From contig CM068367.1 of assembly GCA_034769895.1 (NCBI GenBank), positions 125,835,927 to 125,899,926 on the forward strand: DNA of 64,000 nucleotides. Reading direction: 5' to 3'. The number at the start of each line of letters is the position of its first letter. Position 1 is the stretch's first letter. The position numbers were made by a program, and so were the translations under genes. Of this stretch, positions 23,376-36,120 are shown one piece after another. The notes beneath the pieces were generated by a model. That model ran no database searches. It was not told the DNA's origin and saw nothing but the letters and a program-made list of their open reading frames with translations. The DNA comes from Magicicada septendecula. Lineage: Eukaryota > Arthropoda > Insecta > Hemiptera > Cicadidae.

Positions 23376-23850
23376 CTTTTAATGTACACTAACAAAGTAA
23401 ATTTTATTTAAGTTACGCTGTCGTACATAACCTCCATAAGCTGCCATTACTTACTTCGAATAAATACAGCCGTTAATGTTATATACAGCCTTTGAATGTA
23501 CACTAACTAAGGAAACGTTTGTTAAGTCTAATTAATTTTAAAAATGTAAAAGGTCAAGTTATATTGTTAAACGTAGCCACAACCTCCCAAAATCGTCTCT
23601 GTACCGTAATTATGTGCGCTAAATGTAAACTAATTTCTGTACTTCCAATAAATACACCCTTTTAATGTATACTAACAAAGTAAATTTTATTTAAGCTACA
23701 TTGTCGTACATAACCTCCATAAGCTGGCATTAGTTACTTGTGAAGAAAACAGTTGGTGTACACATCGGACAGCGAATTATAGTACACGCACGGCGACGGA
23801 AGTTACATTTTGCCGCTGACTATTCCCCAAGACCCAAATTTTATATATAT
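23376..23850 (-). repeat. Inverted partial copy of the foldback element
   Basis: Contains CAGAGACGATTTTGG-type sequence reversed (about 23580-23605), then the arm with CCAATAAATACACCC and GGCGACGGAAGTTACATTTTGC. It is cut at about 23835, inside the loop, by the large TGTAAC block that starts at 23859. The loop remnant (CCCCAAGACCC) matches 10565-10580 reversed. Confidence 0.7.
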
Positions 23851-23858
23851 ATATATAT

Positions 23859-26800
23859 TGTAACATAACAAAATTATCACGCTAAACATTTGACTTAATG
23901 AAACATAAATAAAGGAAAAAGTTCCATAGTGAGTGAGAAGAATAAATTGTTTTAAGTTTACACTAGAAACTGTATATTAAGTCAATAAAATGTTAATAAA
24001 AATGAAAAATAACAAAGAAAACCATTGATTAAAATAACTTACTATGTAAAAACCAGTTAAACCAGCAGTATACCCAGTAGATTGGGGAAGCAGTAAAAAG
24101 GGAAGGACCATAAAAAAGGAAATAAAAGGAGGAAACCATATTAATAAGGGAATAATAATAAGGTCAAGATGCAGAGAAACCACAAGACCAGAAACTACTA
24201 ATGTGATATTGTAGCCAAAATAAAGGACACCTTATAATAAAGTGTGATATACAAAATATATTAAAACAGACTACCATTAGTGTAGGAAATACTGGATAAA
24301 AACTAAAGAGACAGTCTAATGACTGAGTGTAATTTAGATAATAAAAGTGTTTTAGTGTTTAGGCATAATAACAATATGATAGTTATAAGATGTTTTTATT
24401 TTATTGTATGAACAAATTAAGTATAGGGAACACGAAAGACAGTCAATAACTGCAAGTGTCAGTAGCTATAAGATGTTTTTATTTTATTGTATGAACAATT
24501 TAGGTATAGGTAACACAAGAGACAGTTAATCACTGAAAGTGTCAGTAGTTTTAAGGTGTTTTTATGTTAATATTTTAGCAAAATAGTTATAGTAAATAAA
24601 AAGAGACAGTGAATAACTGAAATTGTTACTAGGAATAAGATATTTTAATAGAATAAGGTTGTGATAAAATGAAACATAAAAACAAAGGACAGCCAAAGAC
24701 TGATAATAATATGTTCTCATTATAATTCTAAGTATAGAGAAAATTAGGCATAAGATGTTTATGTTATGGTTCAATGATGTTATTATTATAAAGAAAGTTT
24801 AGTAGATACAAGATATTCTATTGTATTTTAAAATCATGTCATTTAATTTTCCATTGTGTAAGTCAGAGAGGCAAGTAGGACATAAAAATGTAATAATTTT
24901 ATTCAAAACAGTAAACCATATATAATGTACAAACAGACCAGCTAAGACACCATTTTAGTAAACACAGACTGGCATATAAACCAAAAAATTATCTATCAGA
25001 GAATCAATCTATGTAATAGGAATAGATTTCAATATATATACAATACAGAAATTGAAAATATAATTAATACAGATACAGTTAATAGCAAATAGAATGACAA
25101 AGGAAAGGAAATTAACTTCTTTTGGAAACAGTTAATAATAGGCCTATAATGGTAATCAAATCAGACTAAACAGTAAATTAATCAATATTGAAATGTTTTA
25201 ACAACCAAATTATTAACAACAAAGTAATCACGGAATTTTTAAGTATATTCCATGGAAATATTATAAGAAAAAACAAATAAAAACCATTAAAACACTGAAT
25301 TTGTACAAAATATGAGGCATACAATCATTATATAAAATTGTAATTTTTGGGCTTAAATGAGCTTGAAACAAACCCAGCTATATATCAAAAGATGTAAAAT
25401 TAACTAATCAATATTACTGAGTAGTTAGATTGATGTAAAATTAAGAAATATTTGAACTACAGTAAAAAATAAGAAAACTTATTATGTATATTTAGATGGT
25501 GAACCAAGTCTTAGACAGATATTTTTATAGTTAAACAATATAAAGAGGAAAAAGACATAGCGCAAATTACCCTAAAACGACGACGTTGCGTCTATTAGTC
25601 TATTGTTAATCGTAAAGCCGAATGGTTGGAAATGTGTTAGCAGAGTACTGAAAACAGAATAATTTGTGTAAAACCAAGTGTGGTTATGCGGCGTGTAACG
25701 GAGATGATCTAAAAAGTGAAAATAACCTTAACTATCAATTTCTAACACTTCACAAATTTCCAAAACACAGTAATAACACCATAAAACTCAACACAAGAAA
25801 TCAACAGCCATTTTGAACAATTTTGGACCGAATTCACAGAACACCAATACACATATTTGAACACCGGACACAACACAAGAAATCCATCACGAAAACGACG
25901 TCGCAGAAGACGCGAGGACATTCTACACTATATTCCTGGACCAACACCACTTCGCAGAGAAGGGAATATCATTTTATTTCTGCGGGAGAAGCTCAGCCAA
26001 TTCCAACAGCATCGCAATTAAACTCGAGGAGACGGCGGCCATACTTGATTTCTCACCAGCACGAGTGCAATGCCTGCTTGAAGGGAGTGACGTCATTTCT
26101 TCGACTCGGTTCGCAATTCAATTTTTTCTAATTGACAATTTCAATAATAATTTTGTTCTGTTTCAGCTATTACCATTTAGTTTAAGAATACCTGTTAAGA
26201 ATGTATCTTGTTCCTTGCCCTCTGACCATTTCGACTCGTTAAAAGAACCACAAATTTAACCTTGTAAAAATATATTTGTTGATTTGTTCGCTACCGACTG
26301 GAGCAAATATTAGCCAATGCCTTGGTCATGCGCAGTTTGACTGGTGCATAATTTTGAATGTTAATAAACGCAAATCATTACTCAGTTACCAGAATTGTTT
26401 TTATTTCTATAATTAATGTTACTATTATTTTTTTTAAAACAAAAAATAATTTACAGTGAGAGAATAGATATATATAAGGAAATTACACACTCAATTAATT
26501 AATTAATTATTATTTAATTAAATTAAATAATTAAATCAAAACTCAATACAAGAAGAAAGAAAAAAATATTTTCACAATTTATAAAGTTTGATTTATTTGT
26601 TATTTATCAATCAATCACACCTAGTTATAACATATTTATATTAAATCTATTCTTTGTATTTGGTGAATCCAAAGTGGAGCTGTATCATCGGCGAGTTCAA
26701 GCACCGAGATCCAGACAACATGCACAATTCTGATTATCTATATCTTTCTATTTTATTTATTATTATATTTGAAATTATATTATAAATTGACTAGCCTAAA

Positions 26801-26908
26801 CAGTGGGGCTTACAGTCAGGGCAAAATTAACGAAAATCAACACATAACACATATCTAATACATATTATATATTTTTATTTTTTTATATTTTAAATTTGTA
26901 ATAATATT

Positions 26909-26911
<3 letters not shown>
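23859..26911 (+). repeat. Solo-LTR-like block 1 (3.05 kb), TGTAAC...TTACA
   Basis: Begins TGTAAC, ends ATTACA, and is flanked on both sides by (AT)n. It lacks any gag or pol frame. A GC-richer promoter-like zone with a GACGGCGGCCAT motif near 26025-26045 has a counterpart in block 2. It interrupts the foldback copy to its left, so it is an insertion. A large solo LTR is my preferred reading. The strand is set by the TG...CA ends only and could be the reverse. Confidence 0.5.
24300..24720 (+). repeat. 83-bp minisatellite inside block 1
   Basis: The phrase ATAAGATGTTTTTATTTTAT recurs at 24385 and 24468 and, diverged, at 24551 (spacing 83 bases each). The AGACAGT...ACTG...GTGTCAGTAG part is repeated between them. 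About four units, decaying at the edges. Confidence 0.75.

Positions 26912-26945
<34 letters not shown>
26912..26945. repeat. (AT)n tract between blocks 1 and 2
   Basis: About 33 bases of alternating AT that serve as the shared flank of both blocks. Confidence 0.95.
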
Positions 26946-26948
<3 letters not shown>

Positions 26949-29900
26949 AGCGTGACAGATGTAAACATAATATTGAATGGCAATTGATCATTAGAATAAT
27001 GAAGTTATAATATTTAAATTTGGAAGAAAGCATTAAGTTTAATATAAATAGATTAATTCATAGCAACTGTGGAAAGAAATCATTATTATAAAGAAAATAC
27101 AAGTTAAAATAAAAGGAGTTACTAGTGATGAGTCATCCAAGACCAGTATCATGACCAAAGGTTTTCAAGGTATAACCCAGGAAGGTAAAATAGTAAATAA
27201 CAAAGCAGTACACAATATGACCAAACCCACAACGAGGGAGAATAAATAGAATAGAAACCCTAAAATAAGCCAAGATCAACCAATACAGGTTGTGTATTTC
27301 TGAAATAAAGAAGAAGATGGAGAAGATCCCAAGAAACCTGATGGCAACAAGAAGAAGATGGAGAAGATACCAGTCCCAGAAGGCAGGAGAAAAGAAGACT
27401 GAAGAAAGAAGAAGAGGGCAGCATCCTGAAGAAGACGTCATGCTCTTATAAAAGACACCCAAATCCCTATATCCCCAAAATAAATATCTAAAAACAAAAG
27501 TATAACGAAATAAAAACCACATGTATATAAATTTAAGAGAGAGGAGTGTATAAAGTAAAAGTTTCCTGTGAACTAAGATGAAACAATAATATAGTACCCA
27601 TGGAACAAATCTCCATTGAAAAACGCTAACCAATTTATTATGTTAATAAGACTATACGACCATTTAGCATTAACATAATTATATAAGTGCAAAGTGAACC
27701 AGTGATAGTTTTGGGTATTATAAAAAATGAACCTTGTGTTTCATTCTTGCCAATCACAAACATTGGATGCAATGAAATATGCATTTTTCAATGACTTAAA
27801 ATGTGTACTGTGACAATATGTTGTTCATAAGACATGAATCTGTTTAAAATAACATTTTGTTTTACATGAAAAAAGAAAAACAGATTTCATTATACTTTTT
27901 GAACAATTCATACTATTTATTTGTTAATGACAGGGTACAATTCCCCAAAGACAATGTATAAAAGACGGTATAAAAACTGTAGAATCCTACTTATAATAAT
28001 AGTTAGAAATAAGAATATAAATATAAGGTTTTTATGTATATAGTATAAGAATGTTTAAAAATGTTTTAGATATAAGGCCATTTGTTTGGGTCTGATACAA
28101 CTAACATCAGAACTATAAAAATAGTTAATACTTGTAAATAGTAGAGGGCAATTAAGATGTTAGTTAGTAAAAAACCTTTTTTGTAAGCCATATTTCCATG
28201 TTTGGAAATGGGGATTTTGTTGCAAAATGTCTGACTTTAAGACAACCATTTATTTAAAAAAATATTCTTTATTTTGTTTAACTATTATTTGTATTGTAAC
28301 CAATACTAATTGTTTTTGTGTAATTTGAAAACATGTTTAATTTATAATACTATTTGTAAAAGTCAGAGAGGGTATCACACATCATATATTGTTTGTAAAT
28401 TATTTTGTAAGAAAAATTGTTAAAAAATCATAGGCCAAAAGAATGGAAACCAAACTTCATCAAAACAGAGAAATTACTCATTTAAAAGCAAATAAACAAA
28501 AGGGGTTTAGACAAAATAAACTTGAGATCATGCCATATAATTGCACATATCATTTAGAGAGATTTTAATAAATTATATTCAGAATTATAAATAAAAATGA
28601 GAATGACTCAACTCAGAAATTTGGACATGGGAGTCGTATATTTCAGAATAATGTTTCCGAATACAACTAATTCAATTAATTACCAGAAAATAAGGGAATA
28701 TGAACCTTTTAATACAATATAGGATTATTAATAAAAATATAACTGATAAAATGGCTGAAGTTATATAATGACAGGAAGTAAATTTTGATGTTTTGGACTC
28801 TTCAGAGAATACCAAACTGAAAGTGAAATTACTATTTTTTGGACAGAAAACAATATAAAATGGCGTTATTTAATCTGAAAATAAGCTGAATGAAATGAAA
28901 GATTAATTTAAATCACATCTAGTGAATAAAATTGACAAATAACCAAAGTTTAGGCATTCATATAGTGAAATAGTAAAGTATACACAGGATGTGAAAATAT
29001 TTTTGAACAATGTTAAGGATAATATTATATGGGCTAAGAGTTTAATTGAAACTGAAGGAAACAGTTAGTTAATTATTGGTAGTTGAACGGTTAACATGAC
29101 ATACGTTTGATAACGTGGATAACCTAACCTATAATCGTCATACAAAGCGAGTGTATAGTGCGTTATTGTGAAATCGCGAGTGACTTGTAAAATACTTCTA
29201 AAACTATCATATTATAACAGAAACGATCAAGTAACACTCCATAACACAGAACAATATAAATCTACTCCGAAAAACACCACAAAACACTAGAAAACTGTAT
29301 AATACTCTAACCCAAATTAGTGACGGAATCGGAGAAAGTGTTTGAACTAATAATTATACGGATACACTAAATACAACTCAGAAACAGTACACCAATCACT
29401 ACACAACATTTAACAAGAGATTTGCAGACACAAGAACAGGAATATTGCTTCAAAATACATTATTTGGAATGCAGCAGGAACGAGCAACATTTTGATCAAC
29501 TTGACGGCGGCCATTTGCTTTGACGATCTCAGTGCCTTCTTCTTTGTTCAGCACAGCTGTTTGGTGAAAACAATTATTATATTTACAAATTATTATTCAA
29601 TGTCTGTGTTTATTAATAACTATTAATTTGATTGTAACGTTATACTTTTTAAATATTAGCCCGATTTCTCTGACTTTGGTAATAACTGGCTGTTTAAAGA
29701 ACCCTATATAATTTTTATATCATATACTTGTAACTTTTTTCGATATCCTGAGAATCGATACTAATCGATAAGAGTCAATATTGCTATTAATTAATAAAAA
29801 ACATTAATACTTTTCAATACTTAATAGTTCTTTATTTCTTCAATAATACTAATTACCAATAATATAATTCTAATTGATAATCTACAAGGACTTTACCACC

Positions 29901-30419
29901 CGTAAGTGAAGATAACCTAAAAAATAAAAAGGTAAACAAGTATCGATTGGTTTACAGACAGTCTTATGAGTGGTGATAGATTATTTAAAATATACTAAAA
30001 CTTTAATAAAAATTTTCAGAAGAGCATTACACTGTTTAAAACTTCACAGCCCTATATTAATTAATTGATCCTAATTAATTAATTAATAAAATTAAAAAAA
30101 ATTTTTAATTTTTTTTTTTTATAAACAATTTTTTTTTAATTTCCTTCAAAACAATAAATTTTGTTTTGAAACTTTCGGCGAAGCTGAACAGATATATTCC
30201 TTCATCAACTTTACGCTATTCGACCAGTCTTGCTACCATCGGGACTCGACCAGCTGGGAAACTTAAGGAAGTGTTTCAGGCCAGTAAGACGTCGAGAGCC
30301 ACACCAATTAAACACCAATTAAACATATTACATTGGACTTGATTACATCGGAGTCTAACATACTTCACAATCTATTATTATATCATCTAAACACTTTACA
30401 ACTTTATTATTTTATTACA
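26946..30419 (+). repeat. Solo-LTR-like block 2 (3.47 kb), TGTAGC...TTACA
   Basis: Same design as block 1: (AT)n flanks, TGTAGC start, ATTACA end, no coding capacity. A GACGGCGGCCAT motif near 29503 is followed by a TTCTTTGTTCAGCACAG-like stretch. A purine-rich tract at 27300-27440 yields a long but spurious minus-strand frame. Confidence 0.5.

Positions 30420-30445
<26 letters not shown>
30420..30445. repeat. (AT)n tract between blocks 2 and 3
   Basis: Alternating AT immediately after block 2, followed by the palindromic flank of block 3. Confidence 0.95.
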
Positions 30446-30450
<5 letters not shown>

Positions 30451-30464
30451 TGTTTTATATATAT

Positions 30465-32197
30465 TGTAACGGTACATAACCTGGTCCCAATAAATTAACT
30501 CTTGTAATACCATAAAGGTCAGAAATGGGTAAACTATAACGAGCTCAAAATTAAATTGTATCACTAAACATTATAAACAATTCGAGTGATATACAGTGAC
30601 AAGTGAGTTATAGTGTACCCATTGAGGTAAAAAGTGAAAGGGAAGGGAACTTCTTACAGAATTGTGCTGTAGGTATGAGAATTATAAACGATGATAGTAG
30701 ACTATAATGCTACTAACTGATTATGTATTTTATTAATTTATTGTAATGTTTATATTGTGTAGACAACCAAGTTTAATACCTAAGTTAATTTTATATTTTT
30801 TCAAATATTGGTGTTATAGTATAAGATAACCCAGGGTTCATTTTAAAAAACATAAAAGATTTAAATATCAGATGATAATAAAAAATTAAAATAATACTGT
30901 ATGAGGGAAATGGCAGAAGGAAGTAGTGCAGTGTAGGAATACTATGAGGAACTAATAAATAATATATAAATTCATTTAAAGTTAAAACAAGTATTGTTAA
31001 TCGAATTTAAAAATTAAACCTGGCGAGTTGACAAAATGATGCGACCACAATTTTATTAAAATATCCTTTTAGAAACCTTTGAGAAGTGCAAAATTGGTAC
31101 AAAATTAAACAACAGTATTAACATTATATACTCCTACCTTATTTATCAAAGTTAAATTGCTATATTCCATAATAAAAGTGAAAGAAAAACCTTTTTGGAC
31201 GATCAGGCCTAGTTTCGCTATGTTTCAAGTTTGACGATATAATATTGGCCAGACGGTAATGAAATTACAACCAAAGACGGACACCACCGGAGAAACGGCT
31301 TCATTCAAGTAAGAACTGTAAGAAGAGAGGTAATATAAACATTTCGTTTAATATTTAACGAAGAAAACTCATTCCGAATGGTTGTATAGAACAAAAACTA
31401 TTAAAAATTAATCACATGTTCTAATGAAAACAAACGCACTCTGCTCTCTTACGGACATTTCCGGAACTACGTACTAAGCAAAAATAAACAAATTTTTGAA
31501 TATTTTTCAGTATTTGTAACGTGTAGTATAATTATCCATTTCTGACCATCTCATAACAAAAAGAACTTACCCTTAACCCTGGGGAAATAACAAAGGATTA
31601 TGTATTGATTGATGTTTTAAATATAGTATAAAATTTGGTCAAAAACCATATATATTTTTTTGACAATTCCATGTTTACTCAATGAAGTCGATATCTTGTT
31701 TTTAATTAAGGAAAAGATCGATTGTGAGATTTGTATTTTGGCAGAAGAGAAAAAAACCAATAATATTTTTAATAAATATTATTGAAAAATTGAGATTTAA
31801 AAAATAAAAATGTGTACTTTCTTGTAGTGGGTAGTTGTATTAAGTTTCAGAACAGCTAAGAAGAAGACGATCCACCAGGTCGTCTACTGCCACAGTGTCG
31901 TCTGGGTAATCCATATTTGGAGACTAGTGTTAAAGTCAGCTGATTCGGTGCATGGCGAATATTTGAAAATTTAGAAATCGTTCAAACCGAGGGTAAACCA
32001 ACGGTACTAGCTCTCTTTTCCAAAATCAGGCTAAACAACTTCCCTACTTGACCCAAATCACACACCCTCGATTTCTGCTTTGTTAGAGTAACATTACCAA
32101 CCACTTTATTTAAACTTCGGTCTTTATAATTCATAAGTGGCGACTGCTAAGAAGTGTTCGGACAGATCAGAGGGACACGCTCAAGGAGAACGTTACA
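30465..32197 (+). repeat. Solo-LTR-like block 3 (1.73 kb), TGTAAC...GTTACA
   Basis: Starts TGTAAC and ends GTTACA (perfect 6-bp inverted ends), with ATAT on both sides. The flanks (30446-30464 and 32198-32214) are reverse complements of each other (AAAGATTGTTT / AAACAATCTTT), so it landed in the middle of an AT-rich palindrome. No open frames. Confidence 0.5.
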
Positions 32198-32793
32198 ATA
32201 TATATAAACAATCTTTAACACAATGTGCTACTATGAGCCCGTTGAGTCTCGCCAGTACGTTATACTGCAAAACATAACCACAAAATATATGAAACATAAG
32301 GCGCCGTCCATACATTACGTCACCACTTTGTGTGGCGGGGGGGTCGGCTAAGTGTGACAAATAATGACAAGGGGGAGGGAGGGGGTTTAGCAGTTGTGAC
32401 GTAACCACTTTTTATTCTTCGTTTTATAAGGATGAGTTTTGTAAAGAAAACGCTTTTTTATGCAGACAGGCGTTTAAATATTTACATTTTCTTCGCTAAT
32501 TTGTACTGGGGCGTAGAACACATGCACACAAAAGTTCGATTTCCCCGATCTCGGCTACCGCATGTTTACCCACATCATACATTCTTCACTGCTAGCACTG
32601 TGTTGTCGGTGTCTCGATTTCCCCGAATTCGGCCACCACGTGTTTACTCACATCATACGTTCTTCGTTGTGAGCACGCTCTTTGTTTAGTCTTCTCTTGA
32701 TTTCGTGTCTTGAGTCCTCCTATCGCGCGTTTTCCTACGCCTTCACTCCCATCATACATACCATCGTTGTGGTCATTCGTAAATCGTAACTAG

Positions 32794-33360
32794 AATCGCG
32801 GCAAGCTTTACGAGTCTCTTTTCGACGCGTATAAGAAGGCCTACCCCGACAGGCGGATAGTGAATCTCCAAAATGACTGCAATACCTTCTGGGCGGAAGC
32901 AAAAAAGGAGTGCGGCAAGGATGATTCGTCTTTTGACGCTAAGATTAGTGCGAAAGTGAAAGAGCTTTTGGTAGGAGGGACTAATAAGAAAGTCAAGGGT
33001 TTGTTTTCGTATTTTACTATACATTCCGCGAATGTGAAAACCGCAACACATGCACCTGCACCAATCACGGCTCCGGCTGCGTCGACCAGTCAGCTCACAG
33101 TTAGTGATACACCTAAAAAATGTGAGATCGGAGACTCTGAAAATGAAAAAAGGCGTACACCTTCACAGGATGTATCTCAGACGATGATTGCGAATTTGCA
33201 AGCCAAAATTTGTACTTTACGTAATGAAATTGATAGTGGTCTTGCATGCAACGACTCTTCTAAAGAGTTGAAATCTCTCAAGAAGGAACTGAACAGCGAA
33301 GAAAATGCTTTAAAAATGAAGCAGTCGAACGCAGCGCGTAAAAAAACATGTCGTAAGAAA
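32794..33360 (+). pseudogene. Transposase N-terminal exon (coiled-coil, lysine-rich), truncated by insertion
   Basis: The frame is open from after a stop at 32791 and an acceptor-like CTAG just before 32794, so the true start is probably on an unseen upstream exon. It encodes an N-terminal domain (KLYESLFDAYKKAYPDRR, then LQNDCNTFWAEAKKEC), a Ser/Thr/Pro-rich linker, a leucine/lysine heptad region (ELKSLKKELNSEENALK) and a basic end (AARKKTCRKKK). At 33361 the coding sequence stops matching and the hairpin of the inserted element begins. The continuation lies at about 36228, 2.9 kb away. Function of the N-terminal region is unknown; DNA binding is likely from its charge. Confidence 0.65.
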
Positions 33361-33669
33361 AAAATATCGGTATGGAGAACCATACATGACTTCCATATTC
33401 TAAGATTTAAATTTAAATCATTTTCGAAATGAAATATTACCATAGAAACTACTTCTTTCTACTTACTGCTTCAGCCTTAACCACAGTACTGTGGTCACTA
33501 ACATATACCACCTCACGTTATCACACTCGATTTTCACTGATGATGGAAGTCGATGGCATTGCCGAAACGTATAGTTTTGTAGAAAACATTGGACTACGGC
33601 CAAATATCCCGGGAAGGAATTTTAACAAAAACTACTTCTTTGTTGCTGATAACGTTGTACACATATATA

Positions 33670-34283
33670 TAAAAAATATGCATAAAATTAATGGCTTGTA
33701 TAAGTTAATGATTGATCTCCATTAAGTAGTGCTCAAGTTTCCAAAGTTTAATATTATGATGTCCGTAATTAAAACATCAGAGCAGGTTTAGTGTGAATGA
33801 GGGTACACCGTGGACTAAAATTTTCAACATTTCCTATTGAGCGTTGCTTCGAGTAAAGCTGCGAATCTACAGTGTATGTTTCACAGAACAAACACGCGAA
33901 AAAGAATGAGCGCTTCGAAGTCACTCATGGACCCTCAGCATCTTGCAGAGGGTTCATTCCCTAAAGACGAAAAGTCTATGAATCGTTGCTCTGTAAACAC
34001 GTGTAGTTACACTGCCCAGCGATCTACAGGAAGCAAACTGATGTCCATTTTTTCGGCTTGCACGGGTTATGTTGGTGTGGGTTTCGGCACTTTCCATTTA
34101 AAAAGCGTGCAAATGTAAGAAAATAAACATGAGTGAGGCCAGAAATAACGCGAATTTTGTGTGTGTGTGTGTGTGTCTTCCCTGCCTTTTTATTGCTGTA
34201 GTCATAATAATAAAATGGAAACGTAAACATTACATAACTGAGATATGCTTACCTGCCATGAACGATATATTATTTTATACATG
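33670..34283 (+). other. Unidentified interior of the Helentron/pearl-like element
   Basis: Contains a 93-codon frame (33837-34118) with no recognised domain and a (GT)10 tract at 34157-34176. Could be captured DNA. Confidence 0.35.
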
Positions 34284-34285
34284 TA

Positions 34286-35189
34286 CGAGGTGTGTTCAAA
34301 AAAGACCGAACTATTTGTGTAGCACGTCAACTAGCGCATAGAGCGAGCTGCAGAATTAAGTGCTGCTAGCGACAGGTTTTGACGCCTGAATGCCGTTTTC
34401 TCTGTTCCGTCACGATCTTCAGTCTTCGAGCTACACGCGCTGTAGTGGGCACGGGCACACACCGTCCGGCGGATTTATAACGAAGTGAGAATGAAGATCT
34501 TAACACAACGTGTGTGTATAAAATTTTGCTGCTGACTTCGTAAAATCTTTACAGAGCTATTTCCATTGTCTTCCAAAGTTTTCATTACCATTTGCATTGG
34601 TACGCAGTTGTTGACCGATTTCAAAACGGGTCTCTTTCTGATCGTCGTCAACAAACACAGTAAGAATTTTTCAGTGATACGATACATTTAAATTTTTCTA
34701 TCAAAATTTAATTTTACGATCTTAAATGGATTCTGTCAGAAAGTATCGGCATTTAAACGATGATTTACAATTACCACATCACGAGCTCTCTTCCCATGAT
34801 CTTCGATATCGCTTTGATCTGCACTGACCATTGTTTTTCCCTCTTTAAAAGTTCTTAAACTAATCGTTCGCCTCACGCAGGCTTCCGCGTATGCTTAATT
34901 GAAAACCAGAATGTCTCTGAAAAGTTTTAACCTAGTTTTGCTGCAAAATTTCATACGTACACGTTGTTCTCGCGGTCTTTCTTAATCGCTTTGTCATTAA
35001 TCCGCCGGCCAGCGTGTGCACATCCCCACTCAATGTGATATACCTCAAAGACTACTGCTAATAGCGGAACACAATAAGTGGTAGTTTGTTGTCAAAAACT
35101 ATCGCTAGGTGCGCGCAAAGTCGCGGCGCGTTGTTTGTGCGGATTGATGTGTTACTCAAAAAGTTTGGTCTTTTTATGAACACACCTCG
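34286..35189 (-). mobile_element. Decayed mariner-type element, long TIRs, 904 bp
   Basis: Ends CGAGGTGTGTTCA in both orientations, flanked by TA (34284-34285 and 35190-35191). The terminal similarity extends, interrupted, for about 200 bases on each side. On the minus strand near 34575-34650 a DDQKETRFEIGQQLRTNANG segment resembles the linker of mariner transposases, and around 34800-34880 a diverged N-terminal remnant may remain. The first aspartate block and the catalytic core are missing. Nested inside the Helentron/pearl-like element. Confidence 0.75.
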
Positions 35190-35280
35190 TATATTAACTC
35201 ATACATAATTTACATTAAAATGAAAAAATTATTTTATTTTTAACAATTACCATTGTTTGAAAAAGTTTAAATGCATTTTA

Positions 35281-36120
35281 AAGTACTTTACTGTTGTTAA
35301 AACGTAAAAGGTTGCAGGTAAACTACCCCTTCCCCTTAACCGATCTTCACCAAAATCGAAAATCCTTGAGATCTCTACAATTCAGGGACGTATGCAAAAA
35401 ATTATTTGATTCTGTTTGAATTTGCGGCTGTTATCGTTTGCCATAGAAAATACGCTTGATAAAAAAACGTTGCAGGTAAACTACCCCTTCCCCTTAACCG
35501 ATCTTCACCAAAAACAATAGGTCTTGAGTACTCTACAAATCAGGGCTGTATGCAAAACATTATTTGATTCTGTTTGAATTTGCGGCTGTTATCGTTTGCC
35601 ATAAAAAATACCCTTGTTAAAAAAACGTTGCAGGTAAACTACCCCTTTCCCTTAACCGATCTTCACCAAAAACAATAGGTCTTGAGAACTCTACAATTTA
35701 GGGCTGTATGCAAATAATCTTTTGATTCTGTTTGAATTTGCGGCTGTTATCGTTTGCCATAGAAAATACCCTTGTTAAAACATAAAACGTTGCAGGTAAA
35801 CTACCCCTTTCCCTTAACCGATCTTCACCAAAAACGATAGATCTTGAGAACTCTATAATTCAAGGCTGTATGCAAAACATTATTTGATTCTGTTTGAATT
35901 TGCGGCTATCGCTTGCCAAAAAAAAAATTTCCCTTGATAAAAAAAAACCGTTGCAGGTAAACTACCCCTTTCCCTCAACCGATCTTTACCAAAAACAATA
36001 GGCCGTGAGTACTCTACAAATCAGAGCTGTATACAAAAAATTATTTGATTCTGTTTGAATTTGCGGCTATAGTTTGCCATAGAAAAAAAATCTACACACA
36101 GACACTTTTCGAAAAACGAC
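35281..36120 (+). repeat. Five tandem core repeats of about 160 bp
   Basis: The phrase GCAGGTAAACTACCCC begins at 35314, 35472, 35630, 35792 and 35953 (spacings 158, 158, 162, 161). Each unit continues with CTTAACCGATCTTCACCAAAA-like sequence (the last unit shows CTCAACC and TTTACC variants), a TATGCAAAA stretch and TTTGAATTTGCGGCT. Not a CRISPR array: units are long, with no short spacers, and single units occur in the sister copies. Confidence 0.95.

Noticed and set aside
27133..27633. 166-codon minus-strand frame
   Set aside because: It is the complement of a purine-rich GAAGAAGATGG-type tract in an LTR-like block. The product is hydrophobic low-complexity sequence without domain or codon logic.
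33837..34118. 93-codon frame with a CSVNTC motif, considered as a THAP domain
   Set aside because: The spacing of later Cys/His residues and the conserved tryptophan/proline pattern of THAP are absent.
35281..36120. Regularly spaced repeats that could suggest a CRISPR array
   Set aside because: Units are about 160 bp with no unique short spacers, and the DNA is eukaryotic. These are transposon core repeats.
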